Part shown: positions 16,550 through 23,605 of the stretch, piece by piece | Layout: every line of letters begins with the position of its first letter | Numbering within the stretch: the first letter of the stretch is position 1 | Assembly (NCBI GenBank): GCA_964384585.1 | Contig: CAYLME010000023.1 | Span: 1-30,468, forward strand | Origin: DASTYK01 sp964384585 | Lineage (GTDB): Bacteria; Gemmatimonadota; Gemmatimonadetes; Longimicrobiales; RSA9 | DNA: 30,468 nucleotides | Reading direction: 5' to 3' | Position numbers and translations under genes: made by a program | The notes under the pieces: model-generated | Database searches by the model: none | What the model was told of the DNA's origin: nothing | What the model saw: the letters and a program-made list of their open reading frames with translations, nothing else

Positions 16550-17208
16550 CTGCTCCTGACTTCCTCCTGCTGCGCGCGCGTAGCCAGCACGAACGCGCGG
16601 ATCTTCTCGTGCGATTTCACGCCCGGGTCCGTCTCGACGCCGCTGCTCGTGTCCACCACGTCGGGGGCCAGGGCCGTGATCGCCTGCATCACGTTGTCCG
16701 CGTGCAGTCCGCCCGCAACGATGAGCGTGACATGCGCCGGCACCTGCGTGCGGACCCGGTGCAGCGCCTGCCAGTCGAACGATGCGCCCGTGCCGCCAGC
16801 AGCGTGCGCCGACCAGCCATCCAGCAGGACCCCGTTCACATGCGACGTCCACGCCGCGACTTCTTCGCAGGCAGTCTGCGCATCACGCACGCGTACGGCC
16901 TTCCAGATCGCCGCATCCGTTCGCGCGCGCAACTCGCTCACTTCCTCGAGCGACTCGCTGCCATGCAGCTGCAACGTATCGAGTCGCAGCCGCTCCGCGA
17001 GTGCGACCACGCGCTCCACCGGCTCATTGACGAAGACGCCGACCGCCCGAGCGGCACCGCGCTCGCCAAGCACGAGAGACGCACGCGATTCATCCAGCGC
17101 CCGCGGACCATGCGCGCTCAGGATCACACCGATGTGCGCTGCGCCTGCTGCAACCGCTGCTGCGGCATCCTCCGGCCGGCACAGGCCGCACACCTTGATC
17201 GCAGTCAT
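16546..17208 (-). CDS. trpF: Phosphoribosylanthranilate isomerase (TrpF)
   Basis: Third step of tryptophan synthesis from anthranilate: isomerises phosphoribosylanthranilate to CdRP. A 220-residue TIM barrel with the general base C7 in IKVCGLC and general acid D130 in VLLDGW. The loop GGTGASFDW and the phosphate-binding IVAGGLHADNV are both family signatures. The ATG at 17208 gives the canonical MTAIKVCGL N-terminus 40 bases after trpC; it has no strong ribosome-binding site. Longer open sequence into trpC was discarded. It is coupled to trpB by an ATGA overlap. Confidence 0.95.
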   Translation of the reverse strand: MTAIKVCGLCRPEDAAAAVAAGAAHIGVILSAHGPRALDESRASLVLGERGAARAVGVFVNEPVERVVALAERLRLDTLQLHGSESLEEVSELRARTDAAIWKAVRVRDAQTACEEVAAWTSHVNGVLLDGWSAHAAGGTGASFDWQALHRVRTQVPAHVTLIVAGGLHADNVMQAITALAPDVVDTSSGVETDPGVKSHEKIRAFVLATRAQQEEVRSR

Positions 17209-17248
17209 TGCACGGCACGCGCATGCCTGGTTCCGTGTCGCCGCGGCC

Positions 17249-18064
17249 TCATGACCGGCGAACTCCGTCACCGCGCGGCCGATCGACGAACGCACGCAGC
17301 GCCGCGGCAGGATCGCCGGCACGCATGAGCGTCTCGCCCATCAGCACGGCGTCCACGCCGGCACGGCCGAGCCGCTCGACGTCCGCCGGTGCGGAAATCC
17401 CGCTCTCACCGACCAGCACTACGTCGGCAGGCACCTGCGCGGCCAGCCGCTCCGAGACGGCGAGGTCCGTACGAAACACGGAAAGATCGCGATTGTTCAC
17501 ACCGACGATCCCCGCGCCCGCCTCCAGCGCACGCTCCAGCTCGCCTTCGTCATGCACTTCGACGAGTGCGGCCACACCCGCGTCACGTGCACTGGCCAGC
17601 AGCGCGCGCAGCAGCTCGTCGCTCATGATACGAACGATGAGCAGGACTGCATCCGCGCCGGCCGCGCGCGCCTCCCAGACCTGCCCGGCGCCAACCACGA
17701 AATCCTTGCGCAGCACCGGCACGTCCACCGCAGAGCGAACCGCGCGCAGGTCATCGAGCGAACCGCCGAACCAGTCGCCGTCCGTCAGCACGCTGATCGC
17801 CGCCGCGCCCGAGCCGGCGTAGCCGCGCCCGATCACCGCCGCGTCTGCGCCCTCACGGATCCACCCCGCCGACGGCGACCGGCGCTTGAACTCGGCGATC
17901 ACCCGCACGACGCCGGGGCTCCGAAGCGCCCGCGCGAAATCGCGCGCCGGCGACGCATCCGCAGCCCGCGCCCGAACTTCCGCGAGTCGCAGCCGCCCGG
18001 CCTCGGCCTGCTTCGCCGCGACGATTTCGTCGAGCACGGAGACGGCTCTTGCGCTTCGGTTCAC
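17249..18064 (-). CDS. trpC: Indole-3-glycerol phosphate synthase (TrpC)
   Basis: Ring-closes CdRP to indole-3-glycerol phosphate. The 271-residue TIM barrel has the catalytic set known from Sulfolobus IGPS: E58 and K60 in IAEFKRRSPS, K120 in VLRKDF, E169 in LVEVHD, followed by GVNNRDL and VGESGI. The GTG start at 18064 gives the family N-terminus (VLDEIVAAK) and has AAAGG nine bases upstream; longer open sequence would run into lexA. First gene of the trpC-F-B-(HEAT)-(HD-GYP)-A operon. Its promoter must lie in or beyond the 58-base gap shared with lexA, so control by LexA is possible. No tryptophan-codon leader peptide or attenuator is seen. Confidence 0.96.
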   Translation of the reverse strand: MNRSARAVSVLDEIVAAKQAEAGRLRLAEVRARAADASPARDFARALRSPGVVRVIAEFKRRSPSAGWIREGADAAVIGRGYAGSGAAAISVLTDGDWFGGSLDDLRAVRSAVDVPVLRKDFVVGAGQVWEARAAGADAVLLIVRIMSDELLRALLASARDAGVAALVEVHDEGELERALEAGAGIVGVNNRDLSVFRTDLAVSERLAAQVPADVVLVGESGISAPADVERLGRAGVDAVLMGETLMRAGDPAAALRAFVDRPRGDGVRRS

Positions 18065-18088
18065 CTTCGGGTACCTTTCTTCGGTAGA

Positions 18089-18102
18089 TGTTCGGCCAAA
18101 CC
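18089..18102. promoter_or_regulatory. Candidate LexA operator between lexA and trpC
   Basis: TGTTCGGCCAAACC is an imperfect inverted repeat with a GGCC centre. It resembles the TGTTC-N4-GAACA form of LexA box that I recall being described for Verrucomicrobia, matching eight of ten specified positions. It lies 20 bases before the lexA ATG and 24 bases upstream of the trpC start on the other strand. Autoregulation of lexA is the norm, which supports the placement, but the motif for this organism is unknown and the match could be chance. Confidence 0.4.
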
Positions 18103-18122
18103 TGCACGACCTGAGGCTTGCC

Positions 18123-18731
18123 ATGCCGCTGACGAAGCGCCAGAAGGAGATCCTGGATTTTCTCGAGGAGTTCCACGGCGAGAACGGGTACTCGCCGAGC
18201 TTCGAGGAAATCGCGCAGCACTTCGGGTACACCTCACTCGCGACAGTGCACGAGCACCTCGAGAATCTGCGCCAGAAGGGGTACATCCGGAAGTCCTACA
18301 ACGCGAGCCGCTCGATCGAGCTCGTGCCCGCCGCGGTCTCGGCATCGGCCGTCGAGCTGCCGCTGTACGGCAACGTCGCTGCGGGTGAGCCGATCGAGGC
18401 GCTCACCGATACGGAGACGATCGCGGTTCCCGAAGACATGCTGCGTCGCCGTGGCAATCACTATGTGTTGCGGGTCCGCGGCGACTCGATGATCGAGGAG
18501 CAGATTCGCGACGGCGATTACGTGGTGGTCAATTCGCGTAACACAGCGGAGAACGGCGAGATGGTCGTCGCGCTCGTGCAGGGTGAAGCGGCGACGGTGA
18601 AGCGGTTCTATCGTGAGCGCGATGGTCGCATCCGGCTCCAGCCGGCGAACGAGCGGATGAAGCCGATGTACTTCCCGTCACACAGCGTGATGGTACAGGG
18701 CATCGTGGTCGGCGTGATCCGGCGCTACTGA
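18123..18731 (+). CDS. lexA: LexA repressor
   Basis: SOS-response repressor and self-cleaving protease, 202 residues, normal length. The N-terminal winged helix (about 1-65) has the recognition helix in SLATVHEHLENLRQKGYI. A linker leads to the S24-family domain with the Ala87-Gly88 cleavage site in GNVAAGEP, nucleophile S122 in RGDSMIEEQI and the catalytic lysine K160 in ATVKRFYRE. All catalytic parts are intact, so it should respond to RecA filaments. The ATG at 18123 has TGAGG six bases upstream, and the N-terminus MPLTKRQKEILDF is typical. It is divergent from trpC; a palindromic site in the gap may be its own operator. Confidence 0.97.
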   Translation: MPLTKRQKEILDFLEEFHGENGYSPSFEEIAQHFGYTSLATVHEHLENLRQKGYIRKSYNASRSIELVPAAVSASAVELPLYGNVAAGEPIEALTDTETIAVPEDMLRRRGNHYVLRVRGDSMIEEQIRDGDYVVVNSRNTAENGEMVVALVQGEAATVKRFYRERDGRIRLQPANERMKPMYFPSHSVMVQGIVVGVIRRY

Positions 18732-18931
18732 TGGCGGCGGAACGGAACAGGCGCTGGACGGAACGACGTGTTCCGGCCCGGCCAACGCGAGGAGCGGAGA
18801 TGTCCCAGGCGCGACGCGGGTTCGTGGTCGGACGTTGCAGCAAGAAGAATACGACATACGTGGTACTGACGTTGTCGTCCGGTCCGATTCACGGGCCATG
18901 GACACTGAAAGCGGTGGTGTCGAGCAACTGA
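18731..18931 (+). CDS. Doubtful small reading frame after lexA
   Basis: A 66-residue open frame whose ATG overlaps the lexA stop (TGATG), a common arrangement for coupled genes. The product would be basic (many Arg and Lys), with one Cys and no recognisable domain. Its base composition is less GC-biased at third codon positions than neighbouring genes, which argues against coding. Otherwise the 266-base lexA-trpD gap holds only the hairpins near 18946. Treat as possible rather than supported. Confidence 0.22.
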   Translation: MAAERNRRWTERRVPARPTRGAEMSQARRGFVVGRCSKKNTTYVVLTLSSGPIHGPWTLKAVVSSN

Positions 18932-18945
18932 GATCGCCTGGTGAT

Positions 18946-18972
18946 TCCGGTCAGTGCGCTCGCCTGACCGGA
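18946..18972. terminator. Hairpin between convergent lexA and trpD
   Basis: TCCGGTCAG and CTGACCGGA form a perfect 9-bp stem around a 9-base loop. A second small hairpin (GAGCT/AGCTC, loop of 7) follows directly at 18971-18987. They sit between the 3' ends of lexA and trpD, where a bidirectional terminator is expected. There is no U-run after the stem, so if it terminates it may depend on Rho or on stem strength. Confidence 0.5.
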
Positions 18973-18997
18973 GCTGGTGTTCAGCTCTCGAAGGTCG

Positions 18998-20050
18998 TCA
19001 GAACGAACGTGACGCCCTGCGGAGACGCTCCAGGGTGGCTGTCGCACCGCCATCGTCGATTGCAGCTTCCGCCATCCGCACCGCTTCGTCGAACGAAGCA
19101 GACCTGCCCGCAACATGGATCGCAGCACCGGCGTTCAGCACGACCGCCGCGCGGGCAGCGCCGCCAATGGTCCCTTCGAGTATCGCACCGATGACGCGTG
19201 CATTGTCAGCCGGATCACCGCCGGCCAGGTGCTCCGTGTCGAGACCATTCCAGCCGTAGTCCGCCGGATCGATGCGCAGCGGTCGCATCTCGCCCTGTAC
19301 CACCTCGACACCGGTCGTGATACCCAGCGGACTCACCTCGTCCAGGCCGGGCTCGCCATGAACGACGATTGCGTGGACGTGGCCGAGCTCGTGAAGTGCG
19401 CCCGCGATCAGCTCGACCAGTCGTGGATCGGCGACGCCGACGACCTGGCGCTGCGCGCCTGCCGGATTCGCGAGTGGGCCGAGCACGTTCATGATGGTAG
19501 GCATGGCGAGTTCGCGACGGACGGGCCCGACATGACGCATCGCAGGATGCAGCAGCGGCGCGAACATGAACACGATGCCCGCCTCATCGAGGACCACGCC
19601 CATGTGCTCGGGCGAGAGCTCGATGCGCACACCGAGCGCCTCCAGCACGTCGGCGCTGCCGCAGCGTGAACTGAAGGACCGGTTGCCGTGCTTCGCGATC
19701 CGAACGCCGGCAGCGGCGGCGACGATCGCGGCGGCGGTAGAGATGTTGAACGTCGTGACGGAGCCGCCGCCCGTGCCGCAGGTATCGACGACGTCGTCGC
19801 CGGGCGAGACCGGGACTGGAACCATGACCCGGCGCATCGCCCGCACGCCGCCCGCGATTTCCGAGGACGCCTCGCCGCGCACACGCATGGCCACGAGCAG
19901 TGCGGTCACCTGCACCGGTGTCGCACGACCTTCCATGATCTCGGTGAACGCGATTTCGGCCGCGGCCGCGTCCAGCCGCTCGCCGCGGCCCGCGCGCAGG
20001 ATCAGGTCGCGCAGTGCCGGAGCATCCGCGTTCTCGTTCTCCGTCGTCAT
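18998..20050 (-). CDS. trpD: Anthranilate phosphoribosyltransferase (TrpD)
   Basis: Transfers phosphoribose from PRPP to anthranilate. The 350-residue protein has the PRPP-binding glycine loop DTCGTGGG at 89-96, NIST at 102-105, KHGNRSFSSRCGSADVLEALG at 120-140 (Cys appears where Ser is more usual) and GPLANPAGAQRQ further on. Two adjacent ATG codons could start it; the one at 20050 has AGGAG four bases upstream and is preferred over 20053. It lies about 1 kb from trpC with lexA between, on the same strand as the trp operon but in a separate unit. It is not fused to trpG, and no trpE or trpG is in the window. Confidence 0.95.
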   Translation of the reverse strand: MTTENENADAPALRDLILRAGRGERLDAAAAEIAFTEIMEGRATPVQVTALLVAMRVRGEASSEIAGGVRAMRRVMVPVPVSPGDDVVDTCGTGGGSVTTFNISTAAAIVAAAAGVRIAKHGNRSFSSRCGSADVLEALGVRIELSPEHMGVVLDEAGIVFMFAPLLHPAMRHVGPVRRELAMPTIMNVLGPLANPAGAQRQVVGVADPRLVELIAGALHELGHVHAIVVHGEPGLDEVSPLGITTGVEVVQGEMRPLRIDPADYGWNGLDTEHLAGGDPADNARVIGAILEGTIGGAARAAVVLNAGAAIHVAGRSASFDEAVRMAEAAIDDGGATATLERLRRASRSF

Positions 20051-20185
20051 CATTCTCCTGCCGGGCCCCGCGAGCCACCGTGGATGCAGCACCAGAGCGT
20101 GTCGGACTGATCGAGCCACACCGCATTCCGATCCGATCCGCGATGCGGTTTCGGTGTAACGCGTACGTCCACGGAGGTCCGCTGG

Positions 20186-20203
20186 CAAGTGCGCGCGCGC
20201 TTG
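20186..20203. promoter_or_regulatory. 18-bp imperfect palindrome overlapping the tdh -35 region
   Basis: CAAGTGCGCGCGCGCTTG is symmetric apart from one mismatched pair. Its right arm (CTTG) shares three bases with the proposed -35 element of tdh, a classic position for a repressor site. The middle is alternating GC, which easily gives chance symmetry, so the CAAG/CTTG arms carry most of the evidence. Confidence 0.35.
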
Positions 20204-20228
20204 CGCGCGGGCCGGGTGCGCTTATGCT
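20201..20228 (+). promoter_or_regulatory. Candidate sigma-70 promoter of tdh-kbl
   Basis: TTGCGC and TATGCT are separated by 16 bases. The -10 matches consensus in four of six positions and the -35 in four of six. Transcription would start near 20235, leaving a leader of about 38 bases before the tdh ATG. This gap of about 220 bases is shared with divergent trpD, for which I see no clear promoter. Confidence 0.45.
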
Positions 20229-20272
20229 ACCCGCGGCCGCGCACGGGTGCGGCATCCACGCGGGCAGATCGG

Positions 20273-21235
20273 ATGAAGCGGATTCTCGTTACAGGTGCGG
20301 CCGGCCAGGTCGGCACTGAGCTGGTAACCGCACTGCGCACGCGCTTCGGCGACGATGCGGTGCTCGCGACGGACATTCGCGAGCCGGCCGACGCCGGCAG
20401 CGGTCCGTTCCATACCCTCGACGCGATGGATCCGGCGGCGTTGCAGGGCGCGGTCGACGCATATCAGCCCGACACGATCTACCACCTGGCGGCGCTCCTG
20501 TCTGCTACGGCGGAGCGCAACCCGCAGCGTGCATGGGACATCAACATGCAGACGCTGCTGCATGTGCTCGAGGCCGCGCGCGAGCGTGGACTGGCCGTGT
20601 TCGTGCCCAGTTCGATCGCCGCGTTCGGACCGGGCACGCCAGCCGACCCGACGCCCCAGGACACGATTCAGCGGCCCACATCGATGTACGGCGTGACCAA
20701 GGTGGCCGGCGAGCTGCTGTGCGACTATTACGCGCAGCGGTTCGGCGTGGACGTGCGGGGCCTGCGCTATCCCGGGCTGATCTCGTACACTGCACCGCCG
20801 GGAGGCGGTACCACGGATTACGCCGTCGAGATCTTTCATCACGCACTGCTCCACGGCCGCTATACGTGCTTCCTCGCGCCGGACACCCAGCTCGACATGA
20901 TGTACATGGCGGACGCCGTGCGCGCGTCGATCGAGGTGATGCTCGCCGATGCATCATCGCTGCAGCATCGCAATGCCTTCAACGTCACAGCCATGCAACT
21001 GACACCCGCGTCGCTCGCGCGCGCGATCCGGGAGCACATCCCCGCGTTCGAGATCGACTACGACGTCGATCCCGTTCGCCAGGCGATCGCGGACTCGTGG
21101 CCGCGCCGGCTCGATGATTCGGCTGCGCGCACCGAGTGGGGATGGCGCCACGAGTACGACCTGCCGCGCATGGTCGGTGACATGATCACCCGGCTTGCCG
21201 AGCGCCTCGGCACGGGCGCGACGAAGCACGACTGA
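20273..21235 (+). CDS. L-threonine 3-dehydrogenase, short-chain/epimerase type
   Basis: A 320-residue NAD-dependent extended short-chain dehydrogenase. The Rossmann glycine motif is GAAGQVG at 8-14, and the catalytic triad fits S114, Y139 and K143 (MYGVTK). The LRYPGLISY segment and PPGGGTTDYAVEIFH at 175-189, with QLDMMYMADAVRA further on, are distinctive of the epimerase-like threonine dehydrogenase known from mouse and Flavobacterium, not the zinc-dependent E. coli Tdh. The neighbouring kbl gene, whose product uses 2-amino-3-ketobutyrate, supports this specificity strongly. The ATG at 20273 begins directly with the Rossmann strand (MKRILVTG). A sugar-nucleotide epimerase is the main alternative from fold alone. 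Confidence 0.85.
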   Translation: MKRILVTGAAGQVGTELVTALRTRFGDDAVLATDIREPADAGSGPFHTLDAMDPAALQGAVDAYQPDTIYHLAALLSATAERNPQRAWDINMQTLLHVLEAARERGLAVFVPSSIAAFGPGTPADPTPQDTIQRPTSMYGVTKVAGELLCDYYAQRFGVDVRGLRYPGLISYTAPPGGGTTDYAVEIFHHALLHGRYTCFLAPDTQLDMMYMADAVRASIEVMLADASSLQHRNAFNVTAMQLTPASLARAIREHIPAFEIDYDVDPVRQAIADSWPRRLDDSAARTEWGWRHEYDLPRMVGDMITRLAERLGTGATKHD

Positions 21236-21271
21236 ACGACGACCGCTGATGACCCTCCCACGGAGCACACC

Positions 21272-22495
21272 ATGCCTCTCGATCGCCTGAACGACGTACT
21301 CGCCCGGCACGTGGCGACGCTGGAGGAAGCAGGCACCGCGAAGGGTGCGGAAACGGTCGTCGTCGAGGTGATTCCACCGGCTGGCGAGCGCGGCCCGCGC
21401 TTCCGGCTGGAGGGCGCCGGTGATCGCGAGTTCATCCGCATGAACTCCAACTCGTACCTCGGCCTGTCGCTCGTGCCCGCGATCATGAACGCGGAGGAGG
21501 AGGCGACCGCCCGCTGGGGCGCAGGACCGGGCGCCGTCCGCTTCATCAGCGGCACGTACGAGCCACACCTCGCGCTCGAAGAACGCCTCGCCGCGTTTCA
21601 CGGGCGCGACGCCGCGATGATCTTCAGCTCGGCCTACGCAACCGTGCTCAGCACCATCGTTCCGCTCACCACCGAGCAGACCGTGCTGATCAGCGACGAG
21701 CTGAACCACAACTGCATCATCAACGCGATGCGCCTGGCCAGGCCGGCCGACAAGTTCGTTTACAGGCACAACGACGTCGCCGACCTGCAGCGTGCACTCG
21801 AGGAGGCGAGCGGCAAGGGCGAGCGCGCGATCGTCGTGACCGACGGCATCTTCTCCATGCGCGGGGACCACGCACCCCTGGCGGAGATCGCCGAGCTGTG
21901 CAGGCGCTACGACGATCGCTTCGCCGAGAACGTCGTACTCGTCGTGGACGATTCCCACGGGGTCGGCGCGTTCGGCCGCACCGGGCGCGGCACCGAGGAG
22001 TACACGGATGCACGCTGCGACGTCCTCGTCGGAACACTCGGCAAGGCGTTCGGCGTGAACGGCGGCTACGTCACGGCCGACGCCGCGGTCATCCGCTTCC
22101 TGCGCGAGACCAGCCCGATGTACATCTATTCGAACCCGATCACCGTGGGCGAGGCCGCCGCGGCGCTGCGCGCCGTGGACCTGCTCGACAGCGCCGCCGG
22201 ACGCGCGCGCCTCGAGCGACTGCGCCACCTCACACAACGCTTCGAGCACGGCCTCGTGACTGCCGGCTTCGAGACGATCGCCGGTGAGCACCCCGTCGTA
22301 CCGCTCATGGTGCGCGACACGGCCCGGACCCGGGCACTCATCCGCCACCTGCGCGAGCATGGCGTCCTCGCGACGGGACTCGCGTTTCCGGTCGTGCCGC
22401 GTGGCGACGAGGAGATCCGGTTCCAGGTCAATGCGGACCATACGGAAGCGGATATCGATGAGGTGCTGGCTGTTCTGCGGGGGTTCGAGGGGTAG
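21272..22495 (+). CDS. kbl: Glycine C-acetyltransferase (2-amino-3-ketobutyrate CoA ligase)
   Basis: PLP enzyme of the alpha-oxoamine synthase family, 407 residues. It cleaves 2-amino-3-ketobutyrate with CoA to glycine and acetyl-CoA. The PLP lysine is predicted at K258 in VGTLGKAFGVNGG; the PLP-contacting VVDDSHGVGAFG lies at 224-235, and RMNSNSYLGLS at 56-66 resembles the substrate-binding N-terminal motif. The family also includes biotin (BioF), sphingolipid and heme enzymes. The position 36 bases after an epimerase-type threonine dehydrogenase decides for Kbl. The ATG has GGAG six bases upstream. Together the two genes form a threonine degradation operon that could supply glycine and one-carbon units. 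Confidence 0.87.
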   Translation: MPLDRLNDVLARHVATLEEAGTAKGAETVVVEVIPPAGERGPRFRLEGAGDREFIRMNSNSYLGLSLVPAIMNAEEEATARWGAGPGAVRFISGTYEPHLALEERLAAFHGRDAAMIFSSAYATVLSTIVPLTTEQTVLISDELNHNCIINAMRLARPADKFVYRHNDVADLQRALEEASGKGERAIVVTDGIFSMRGDHAPLAEIAELCRRYDDRFAENVVLVVDDSHGVGAFGRTGRGTEEYTDARCDVLVGTLGKAFGVNGGYVTADAAVIRFLRETSPMYIYSNPITVGEAAAALRAVDLLDSAAGRARLERLRHLTQRFEHGLVTAGFETIAGEHPVVPLMVRDTARTRALIRHLREHGVLATGLAFPVVPRGDEEIRFQVNADHTEADIDEVLAVLRGFEG

Positions 22496-22539
22496 CGGAC
22501 TTGAGGCGGGCCGGGACCTGGAGCCCGGGCTTGGAGTGG

Positions 22540-22570
22540 AACGGCGGGTGACGGGCGGTGGGCGGCGGGA
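22540..22570. repeat. GC-rich direct repeat, copy 1
   Basis: About 31 bases of G-rich sequence in the kbl-truA gap. It recurs about 80 bases later with one inserted base and very few mismatches. The 294-base gap also holds a segment rich in GCTCGC direct repeats around 22575-22592 and short CCGGG/CCCGG inverted repeats near 22511-22528 that could end kbl transcription. Nothing else is recognised until the truA promoter. Confidence 0.5.
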
Positions 22571-22618
22571 GCCCGCGCTCGCTTCGCTCGCGCCCGGGCG
22601 GCGGAGTAATCGGGACGC

Positions 22619-22650
22619 AACGGCGGGTGACGGGGCGGTGGGCCGCGGAT
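22619..22650. repeat. GC-rich direct repeat, copy 2
   Basis: Second copy of the unit at 22540, starting AACGGCGGGTGACGGG and staying nearly identical for about 30 bases. Two copies in one intergenic gap suggest either a local duplication or two members of a dispersed G-rich family. Confidence 0.5.
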
Positions 22651-22752
22651 GCACCCGTTTCCCGCCGCCCGTTCGCCCGCTGTCAGGACGTCCCGAAGTG
22701 CCCGTCGCCCTCCACCCTCCGCCCCTCACCCGCTCCTCTTTGCCGTTCAAAG

Positions 22753-22780
22753 TTGACAGCCTTACACGCGCGCGTAGAAT
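22753..22780 (+). promoter_or_regulatory. Near-consensus sigma-70 promoter for the truA-pur gene run
   Basis: A perfect -35 (TTGACA) is followed after 16 bases by TAGAAT, which matches the -10 consensus in five of six positions. It is the best promoter in the window. The -10 ends only nine bases before the truA GTG at 22790, so the transcript would start within a few bases of the first codon. The short gene spacings downstream suggest this promoter could serve truA, fsa, htrA and the pur genes. Confidence 0.7.
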
Positions 22781-22789
22781 CTTTCCGGC

Positions 22790-23605
22790 GTGACTCCAAC
22801 GACAGCGGAGCAGGACGACCGACGGCGAGTGAAGCTGACGCTCCACTACGACGGAGCGGGTTTTTTCGGATGGCAGACGCAGCCGGACGCGCGCACCGTG
22901 CAGTCGGAGCTGGAATCCGCCCTGGAGCGGTTGACGCAGACGCGCGGGAGCGTGATTGCGGCCGGGCGGACGGACCGGGGCGTACATGCGACGGGCCAGG
23001 TGGTCGGTGTCGAGGTGCCCCTGCGGTGGGATCCTGCAGAACTCCGACGCGCGCTGAATGCGGTCCTTCCGGCGGACATCTGGGTCGTGAATGCAGAGGC
23101 GGTTCCGTGGAACTTCCACGCGCGCTACGATGCGATGGCACGCGCGTACGTGTACCGGGTAGCGGTGCACGAGTCGGCGCGTTCGCCCTTTCTCCGGCGC
23201 TGGTGCTGGCCGCTTGGCCGTGCACTGGCGCCGGCTGCATTGGAGGCATCGGCGGCGCGGTTGGCGGGCGAGCACTCGTTCCGCGCATTTGCGAAGTCCG
23301 GCCAGCCCGAACGCGGCGAGATGTGCACGGTGCACCGCGTCGCATGGCGACAGTGGCGGTCGCTCGGCTGGGAGTTGCACGTCACGGCGAACCGGTTCCT
23401 GCACCACATGGTTCGCTACATGGTGGGTACGATGGTGGATGTGGGGCTGGGGCGTCGTCCGGCGGACGACATCGACCGGCTGCTTGCGAACGAACCCGGC
23501 GTCGAGACGAGCGTCCCTGCGCCGCCTGAAGGTCTTTTTCTGAGCCGCGTCATCTACACACGCAGCGAACTGGAGAGCGAGACGGAAGATGAAGTTCTTT
23601 CTTGA
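22790..23605 (+). CDS. truA: tRNA pseudouridine(38-40) synthase (TruA)
   Basis: Makes pseudouridine at positions 38-40 of the tRNA anticodon arm. The 271-residue protein has the catalytic aspartate D62 in AAGRTDRGVHATGQ, the N-terminal LHYDGAGFFGWQTQ strand, YRVAVHE near the middle and FLHHMVRYMVGTMVDVG near the C-terminus, all TruA signatures. The GTG at 22790 is the first in-frame start after the strong promoter and would give a nearly leaderless mRNA. A GTG at 22829, just before the first conserved strand (VKLTLHYDG), is the alternative and would leave a leader of about 40 bases. It overlaps fsa by 17 bases. Confidence 0.95.
   Translation: MTPTTAEQDDRRRVKLTLHYDGAGFFGWQTQPDARTVQSELESALERLTQTRGSVIAAGRTDRGVHATGQVVGVEVPLRWDPAELRRALNAVLPADIWVVNAEAVPWNFHARYDAMARAYVYRVAVHESARSPFLRRWCWPLGRALAPAALEASAARLAGEHSFRAFAKSGQPERGEMCTVHRVAWRQWRSLGWELHVTANRFLHHMVRYMVGTMVDVGLGRRPADDIDRLLANEPGVETSVPAPPEGLFLSRVIYTRSELESETEDEVLS

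Noticed and set aside
18065..18122. A tryptophan attenuator or leader peptide upstream of trpC.
   Set aside because: The gap to lexA is 58 bases with no open frame containing Trp codons and no paired hairpins.
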